64,000 nt of DNA. Source: Nocardia shimofusensis NBRC 100134 (GTDB lineage Bacteria; Actinomycetota; Actinomycetes; Mycobacteriales; Mycobacteriaceae). Below are positions 52,101 through 61,100 of this stretch, piece after piece (the first letter of the stretch is position 1; each line of letters starts with the position of its first letter). The notes beneath the pieces were generated by a model that worked only from the letters and a program-made list of their open reading frames with translations, was not told the DNA's origin and did not search any database. The stretch is taken from positions 61,378 through 125,377 of the forward strand of contig NZ_BDBT01000019.1 of assembly GCF_001613125.1 (NCBI RefSeq), in the 5' to 3' direction. Both the position numbers and the translations under genes were made by a program.

Positions 52101-55100
52101 GCGTGCTGGTTGGCGTCGCGCCAGGTGGCGATCGGGTTGTCACGCAGGAAGTTCGACTCGGCGAGGGCATCGCGCAGCAGCAGCAGATCTTGCGGCAGGT
52201 GGTCGCCGTTCACGAGCCGGTTCCACGCTTCGGCCACGTCCGCGAGTGCGTCCAGGCGCCGCCGCACCAGGGCGCCGTCCTCCGGATCACGGATCAGGTG
52301 CTCGGCGTGCATGAGATGGTTCTTGATCTGCTGGAGTTCCTCCCAGGTGAACTCCGGTCGGCCGGTGCCCAACTGCTCGGCGACCACGTCGACCAATTGC
52401 TCGTAGGCTCCGGCGTCCAGCGGCCTGCCGACGACCTCCATCAGGTCGGCGACCAGCCGCGCCGCGTCGCCGGGCTGTTCGTCGGGCAGCGTGCCGGTCA
52501 ACTCCGAGATGGTCGCCTCGGTGTCGGGGGCGTCTTGCGCCGCGAGCACCCGCAGTCGGTCGATCAGTTCCCGCGCCCGCGCATCGCGCTCGGTCCGAGC
52601 CACCTCGGTGAGGTTGTCGAAGATGCTCACGATGTCGTTGCCCGCGGTGTCGTTGCGGAACCGTTCGTACTCCCCGTCGGCCCACTCCTGCACCCGCGCC
52701 CACTCCGCCCGCGCCACCTCCTGACGAGCACGGAATTCCGGAGTCAGATTCCCGTCGTCGGGGATCCGGTCCGCGGCATTCCACTCCCGAACCATCGGCT
52801 GCACATCAGCCCGCGGCGCGCGGAACCACGGATGCCCCTTGAAACCAGGACGAATCCGACCCGGATGCGCACTGTCGGCGAACCAGGTGAACCCGGACAA
52901 CTTCGCCGACTCCAAAATGATCCGCATCGCGTGATAGAACGCATCCGCGAACGGCAACGAGTAGCTCGGAATATCCGACGGCGGCATCCCACCCGGAATC
53001 GCGGGCAGGAATCCCTCGTTGATCGCACCCGGCGGCGTACCCCCCGAAGGATCGACGAACGGATCGACCACCGCCGCCTGGAACGGATTCACCGCCCAGC
53101 CACTCACCCCCTCCGGCAGATCACGCGGACTGAACTTCTTCGGCACCCCACTCTCGTCACGACCGGTATCCCACTCCGGCCGCGACGGATCGACGTTGTG
53201 CCACTGCCCCTCTCCATCACGCCACCGAGTGAGGTGAATCCCCGGCCTGCCCGCGATCGGCGGGGAGTTCACGAATTCCCGCACCGGCGCGCGCAGATCG
53301 ACGGACTCCCAACGCCCTTCCCGGTCGGAGACGATCTGGCGGTACTCGATCGTCGTCTCCGGCCGCACCATCGCCTGCGCCAACGCACCACTACCCCGCA
53401 ACGCCTCCGCCAACGCCGCATCATGATCAGCGAACGGCGCATCCCACCGCCCCCGCGGACCCACCACCACAATCCGCGGATTCTCACCGGTGACAAGCCC
53501 CACCCGGTCGGTGATCCGCCGCGCGCCGACCTCGGCGAACACATCCCGATTCGCCCCCGCCAGCTCCGCCATCCGATCCTGCAGACGACCGATCTCGTTC
53601 TCCGCCCGATTGAACCGCTCCGCGGCCTCGGCGAGCAGTTCCAGATTCCGCGCACGCAACTCGACCTCGTCGGCGGGGACCCGGCGATTCGCCACCTCGT
53701 CGAGCGTGGCCGCCAACTCGTCGGGCCCCAACCGGCTCGGGTCGATACCCAACCGAGCGGCGATGTCGTCGCGCATCACCCGCCACGGCTTCTGCCGCAA
53801 CACCTCGGCCGCGCGTTCCCGGCCGAGCCGGTCCAGTTCGCTCGCGACCTCAGCGCTCGGCGGCCTGTCAGCGCCCGCGCCCTCGGCTTCCAGTGCGGCG
53901 ATCCGACGATCCACCTCAGCGAGGGCGTCGGTGGCCGCGTTGAACTGTTCGGCGGCCTCCTGCACCAGGAAGATCGCCGCCCGGCGCTGCGCGATCTCCG
54001 CCTGACCCACCATTTCCGGTGTCGGCCTGGACAATTCCTCACCGGTGCCGACCATGTCACGCACGCCCACGACCCGCTCGAGCAGGCGTTGCAGCGTCGG
54101 CTCGAGCCGGTCCGGACCGAGTTCTCGATCCGGGTCGGCCAGGTCGACCCGCGAGGCGCGATCATCGCGTTTGGCACGCCAGAACTCGCGGTCGATGGTC
54201 AGCGCGGCCCGATCTCGCAGCTCCGCGGCGTACGCGTCCTCGGCGTCGGCGCCCAGCCGCTCACGCGCGCCCACCTCGTCGGGGCGCGTCACCTGCGCCG
54301 GGTCGGGCTCGCGCTCGTTGTCGGGGCGCGTCATCTGCGCCCGATCGGGCTCGTCGTCCGGGCGCGTCAGCTGTGCCTGGTTAGGCTCGCGCTCGTTGTC
54401 CGGGCGCGTCACCTGCGCCGGATCGTGCTCGTTGTGGGAGCGCGGCGGTGCGGAGTCCTGCGCGAGCTCGGGGGCCGTCCCCGGATCGGCCGCGACGGGA
54501 GGCCGCAGATCGGAGACCGTGATCCGGCCCGCCACGTCCACTTCCACCAGACGGTATTCGACGGCGATGCCGCCCTCGGCCAGTTGGCGCCGAGTATCAG
54601 CGGGCATGACAGCGTCCGGCCGTGCCAGCGGCGAGGCGACGACGACGCGACCGTCGTCGGGCACGACGCCGACTCCCTCGCTGACCATCCTCGCGCCCTC
54701 GGCGGCCAGCACGTCGCGCGCGGCCAGTACACCCGCGGTCATCCTGGCATCGTTCTCGGCGCGAACGGCCTCGATCAACCGGCCGATCTCGGCGCGCGCC
54801 GAGCGCACCGTACGAACCGTCTCGGAGAGGGCGGACTGCGCCGCACGCAGGTCGTCGAGGTGCCGGACCATCTCCGCGGCCGGCACCTCGGGCCGGTCGC
54901 GCAAGCGCTCGACCCGCTCCTCGGCGGCGGCGAGGCGATCATCGACCGCCCGCGAGATCTGCTGGGGCGTAAGGCCGTCCGGATCGATCCCCAACTGCCG
55001 GGCCAGTTCATCGACCCGGTTCTCGGCCAGGCGTCGGGCGGTGACCGCGTCGCCGATCCGCTCCCCGGCCCGCACCATCGCCTGGCGAACCTGCTCGCCG

Positions 55101-58100
55101 GTCGGCTCGTGCACACGGCCCGGCCCCTCCGGCGACCAGTCCCGCCGAGCGGGTGCGCTCTGATCCGGAATGGGCTGATGCGCGCTCGATTCGGGATCGG
55201 AGGACGATCCGCGAGCCGGGTCCGGTTCGGCCGGGTCCGGCGCGGCCGACACCGGCGGCTGCCCGGGCGGCTTGCCCGCACCACCACCCTCGGACCCGGG
55301 CTGCGGCGGCGGCGTGTCGCCACCATCCGGACGTGCGCCGCTGTCCGACGAGCGCGGCTCCTGCGGCACGTCCTCCACCCGGCGCACCGTCGCCCGGCCC
55401 GACTCGTCGAAGCGCAGCTCCCGCACGCGGACGCCGGCATCCGCCAGCAGCCCGGCGAGCTCCGGATGCCGGGTCGCCGCGTCCGCGAGCACCTGCCGGA
55501 CGTCGGCGCCGTCGAGATTGGCGACCACCACCATCGGCCGATCGCCGTCGACGACACCGATCCGGTCGGACAGCGGCCGGGCGTCGACGGCGGCCAGCGC
55601 GTCGCGGGCGCGGGCCCCGTCGATCTCGTCGGCGAGCTGATCCGCCCGCTGTCGAGCGGCTTCGGCGCGTTCACGGTCGCCTGCCGCGCGGGCCTGTTCA
55701 TGTTCTCGCAGCGCGGCGGCCTGCTCGGCGACGAGCCGGTCGATTGTCGCGCGCCGCTCCTGCGCGGCGGCCGCCCTGGCCGCGTCGTCGTTGTCGCCGT
55801 GCTCGGCCGGGAACTCCGGCGGCTCGATCTCATCGAAGGCGGTCTCCGCACGATCACGCGCGTTCGGGGGCGCCGCGATGTCGCCGGCGGAGTCCGAGGT
55901 GAACGGCAACCGGTTCAGCATTCTGCGGAACCCACCGCGCTCCGGCGGCGCCAGCTCCGCCGATCCGTCCTCCAGAATCCGGCCGATCCGCTTCACCAAG
56001 CGCTTCGGATCGGAATCCGACATCCCCGCGAACAACCTGCCGACCGCGTCGTCGACCACGTCGTGACCGGACGGCTCGGGGATGCGCCAGCCTCCGTCGC
56101 CGTCGGTCAGCATGGCGACAGTGAACGTGCCGGCACTGAGCCGCAGGTCCTCTGACCTGTAGAACTTGTAGTAGCGCGGTATCGCGCCGTCGTCGTCATA
56201 GCGTGTGGCCGTATCCGCGACCTGGCGGGTGTACAGCCGCCGCGCCACCGAGGCCGGATGATGTTCGGGCAGCTCCGGGCTCTGCTCGGTCATCCGGAAG
56301 GCCTTCTCCAAGAAGTCCGCACTGAGGTGCCCGGTGCGGATGCTGCGTCGGTGGCTGGCGCGTGCTTCGGCCCGGCTGACGAACGCGTCGTCCGGCAACG
56401 CGCGCAACCACTGCCGGAATCCGACGTCGATCAAACCCTCGGCACGGTATTTGAGGTAGTGCACCAGCATCTGGTCCCTCGCGTCGCGCGCGCTCGGGGC
56501 CTGGTACGGCTGCTCGGCGAAGAAATCGTGCAGCTGCGAAAGCTCGGGCACGCCGCGCCGCCCGCTCGACACCGACAGGTATTCGAGACGGAACTCCTTG
56601 CGCCACAACGCGCCTTCATACCGTAAATCACTCAGCTCGAGGGCGCGCACGGCATCGATGTGCCCGCCCGGCTCCGCGACGACCAGCAGCCGCTCGACCG
56701 GTGCGCCCTCCAGGCTGAGCCGAGCGACGTTGTCGGTCAGCCGCGTCGCGTCGGGGTGGTGGACGAGTTCGGCGTCGAGCCCGCGGCGGGCGAGGTCGCC
56801 GGCGTCGGCCTCCGGCGCACGCGGAGCCGTCGCCGACTCCGCCTCCTGGGTGGGTCGTGTCGGCGTATCGGCCTCGATGAGATCGGCCCACGGCCGGTAG
56901 CCGCGCGCCTGTTCGCCTGCCCCGCGCACGACGGCGAAGATCAGCTCGGCGTGCGCCAAGCCGACCTTGTCGAGGTAGCGGCGGATCGCCGCCCGGCCGG
57001 CATCGTAGGCCTGCCTGCTCGGCGGCACGCCCCCGGTGTCACGACCACGAGCCTGCGCCCGTTCGGCATCTCGGTAGGCACGGTCGTAGGCATCGGTATA
57101 GGCGCGTTCGGCGGGCCCGACCGGCACGAACCGGCGAGCCTCCCGCAGGGACCGCAGATGTTCGATCTCGAACGCGTAGTCGGCGCTGCGCCGGTCACGC
57201 AGCGCCGGCGAATCGGTGGTCCGCGCCGGCGACCGGTGTTCCCCCTCGGTCGGTGTGATTCCGTGGGCGCGGTCCCATTCCGCACCGTAGTGCCCGGCGT
57301 AGTCGCGATCGCCGAGACGCAACGCACCCTGCGCCAGGTGCTCGCGGATCGCTCGCGCGCCTGCCTGATGGGCGGCGGCGTCGATCATGGAGTCGAGCAC
57401 CGAACCGTTGCCGCGGAAGACCTTCCGCGCCTCGTCGGCTGCCGCCTCCCGAGCCTGCACATACTGCGCGTGCAATCCGTCGGAACGATAGGCGGAGTCG
57501 GGAGCGATCTCGGCGCGCCGGTAGTTGAACTCGTAGGCCATCGCGAGCGCACGCGCCTGCCGGTCCAGCATCGTGTCGATGTACTCGTCCCGAGTGAGCG
57601 TCAGCCGCTCAGGCGGACCCTCCTGCGCCGCGCGCATCTGGAGCGCCATCGTGACCGCGTGGACCACGTCGGTCCCGATATAGGCCGGACTGCCGTGCAG
57701 GTCGACGATGAGCACACCGGTGAGCGGGTCGTACCGGGTGCCGACATCGGGAGTGACCGGCGCGGCGGGATCATCGAGTACGAAACGGATTCGGATGGCG
57801 TCGTCGAGCCGCGCGGCGGCCCAGTCGCCCACCGGGTTGCGCCGGCGGTCGACGACCCGGTCGAGCAGTTCGCGGGTGTCGCTCAGCGCTTGTTCCGCAC
57901 GCTGGGTCACCTCTTCCGGCGTGAGCACGGGCAGCTCGCCCTTGGGACCGTCGGGCGTCCGGGGAGTGACCAGGTGGTCGAGAACAGCAGGGCGGGTGGG
58001 ATCGGCCGCCCAGGCGTTGTGCAGGTCGACTTCTTCCCGCCGCACATGCACCGCGCCGTCGTCCCCGACCAGCACAGTGACGCGTTCGGCGGGCACCCCG

Positions 58101-61100
58101 CGCGTCGAGACCGTCTCCCGGAGAGCGGGGTCGGCGTTCACGGCGTCTCGCGTCACCGCCGCGAAATCGCCGCGGCTGTCGACGCCGAAGAGCCTGGGGG
58201 GATCGCCGGGCAGCACGGCGACCCGATCCCCGATCCACCGGACGCCGTCCGGCCCGAACTCGCCGGCGACCAGATCCCGCGCGATCTGCGCGGCGAGCTG
58301 CTCGGCGAGTCCGGCGCGCCGAGCTTCCACGTCGGCGTGTCGGCGGGTCGTCTCCGCGAGCGCGGTCACGTTGGAGACGAACTCCGCCCGGGTGCGTCGC
58401 CAGATGTGTTCGCCCGACATGGACCGGATGTCGGCGACGATCTCCTCCAACGCCGCGTGCCGCCCCCGGTCGAGCATGGCGCGGTCGGCCGGCACCGCGG
58501 CAGGATCGAACGGGCGCAGATGCCGGACCGCCCTGAGCCATTCGTCCTGCACCGCGCGCAGCTCCCGGTCGAGTGCGGCCGACTCGCGGACCAGTCGCTC
58601 CACCTCGCGACGGGCCTCCGGCGTGGTCGGGCGGTAGGCGTCGGGAGGGCTGTCCGGGACAGACCGGGAATCGTGATCGCCCACGAAGACATCGCCCGCG
58701 AGGAGCGCGTCCACCCCCGCGTCGATGCCGATGCGCCGGACCGTGGTGCTGTCGGCCGACGGGTCGGCCGCCCGCGCCTGCGTGACCGCGGCGTCGTAGG
58801 CGTCCAGATACCGCGCGTGCAGTTCCCGCGCGAGAGCGGTCTCGGTCCGATCCGCCACCGCCATATCGGTGTCGGGATATCCCACCCGGGTCAGTTCGGC
58901 GAGGAACTCCGCCCGCCTGCCGACCGCCTCCGCTTCCACCCGCGCCCGCGCGTCCGGCGCGACCTCGGCACCGGGCAGCGCCGGAACCCGCCCCGCCAGC
59001 ACCGCTTCCGCGATCGCGGCGACCCGCACCAGTTCGGCGGCCTGCGCCTGCTCGCCGCGGCCGTGCGTGTCGATGACCACGTCCATCGTGGCGGGGTTGA
59101 AGACATCGGCCTCCCCCACCCGGTCACCGAGGTCACCGAACCGCACCGCCGCGCCCGCATCCCGCAGGACCGCCAGCGCGTGTCGGCCGGTGCCGGTGTC
59201 GCCGAGAATCTGGTGCACCCGTGCTTCGGCCGGGTCGGTCGCGGGCGCGAACCAACCCGCGCGCGGCGGCGCGGGCTCGTCGGCCGGGCGCGGGCCGTCC
59301 GCCTGTTCCGGCGGTCTGCCCGGGTCCACCGGCGGCGAACCAACGTGATCCGCGGGCTCGTCCGAGGACAGCATGTCCGGCGGTTCCGGCAGCCCACCGT
59401 CCTGCGGAGACTCCAGCCGGGCCGTCTCGCTCGGCGCGGCCGGGCGGATCACCAGATAGCCGCGCTCGGCCGCCTCTTTTTCGGTGAAGACCCGCGCGAC
59501 ATCCTCGACCATCGGGATCGGGCTCTCGCCGTCACCGTGCGCGTCGTACAGCTCGAACATCGCCTCCGGAGTGGTCGCCCCGACGTCCAGGTCGCTGTCC
59601 GGCCGGAACGGCAGACCGGACTTCTCCGAGATGCCGGTCTGCCTGCTGCCGAACAAGACCAGCGCCGTGTCGCTTTCGGCGACCGACCGCATCGCCGCCT
59701 GCAGCATCTCCGGTGTGACACCCGGTCCGGGTTCTCCGAGCAGTTCCACACCCCACTGCTCCGGGTTCCGGTGCTTCGCGGGCTTGTCGGTAACCCCCTG
59801 GTCCTGATCAGGGGGGACGGTGTCGGCGGCGTTCGGGTCCCGGGGCACCGCGAAGTCGTCCGGCCTGACGAATCGGGCTGTGACGCCGGTGTTCTCGCCG
59901 AGCGGACCGACCAGCGCGTCCGGGCCGAACTGGACCTCGGTGAAACCGAGATCCGCGGCGAGACGACCGGTGAAGGTCGACAGCGCCGCTTCCTCGGGCG
60001 TGGCGAAGAGGTCCTGGATGGCGGCGTTGAAGGTGGCCAGCTGGTCGTCGAAGCCGCCTTCGGAGAACCAGTCGGCTTCGATCACACGCACTTCATGGCC
60101 GAGTGCGCGCATCATGTCGGCGAACATCTCATGGCCCGAAGGCGTGGCCCGGCCGACGCGGATCTCGTAGTGCAGCACACCCTCGGCGTCCACCACACCG
60201 GAGATGCCGTAGCGGCGGTCACCGCCGTAGCGGTTGACGTACACGGTGTCGCCGTCGTTCGCCTCGATCGGCCGGTCGGGTGCGGGCGGCGGATCGGGTC
60301 TGGCGTGGTCGGCGAGCGCGTCGAGGATTCCGAGCACGTCGTCGTGCCAGCGTGTCCGGCCCAGTCGCTCGAATTCCGGGCGCAGCGCCTCGACCCGCTC
60401 GCGCAGGTTGGCCACCTCGCCCCGGGTGAGGTGGTGGTCGACGACCTCGACGGTGCCGTCCGGACCGCCGCGCTGGAAATGCGAGGCGAAGGGACTCAAC
60501 GCTTCCGGAGTGACGGTGCCCTCGAATGCGCGGTGGTTGCCGATGCCGTGGATATCGCCGTCGCGATCGACCATCCAGCCGCGCGCGTCCCGGTCCGGGA
60601 TGCCGGCGAGCGCGTCGGCCAGGCCGAGTGCGCGCCCCGCGTCGGAATCGTGGGCGCCGAGTTCGTGCGGGTCGCTGAACGCGGGCCAGCGCTGCTGTGC
60701 CGTCGATCCGGGCACATGCCGCAGCAGGACGACGTTGCGCCCGGCCCGCTCGGCCTCGGGGACCGGCGCGCCCAGCGCACGGGCGAGCGTGGCGAACAAC
60801 TGCTCGGCATCGGCGTGCCGGGAGTTGATCATCGTCTTGCGGATCAGCTGGGTGCCGTCCCCGTAGGTCACCAGTTCGACGCGGCGAGCGCTGTTGACCG
60901 AGCGGCCCTCGTGCAGCACCCGCACGGACTGCTCGCCCGAGGCGAGCGCGGCGCGCACGACGGACTCGAACGAGCGAATCCCGTGCGCGCTGTCCCACTC
61001 GGCGCGGAACGTCTGGGCATAGGTGGCGCCGTCCGGGCCCGAGGGCTGGTTCTCCACCAGCGGGCGCAGCGCGCGCAGACCGGCGTCGTTCGCCCTGCGG

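Noticed and set aside
46829..56155. Plus-strand open frames at 46829-50884 (1,351 codons) and 52007-56155 (1,382 codons)
   Set aside because: Both are antisense shadows of the giant gene, with arginine-rich products and no family motif.
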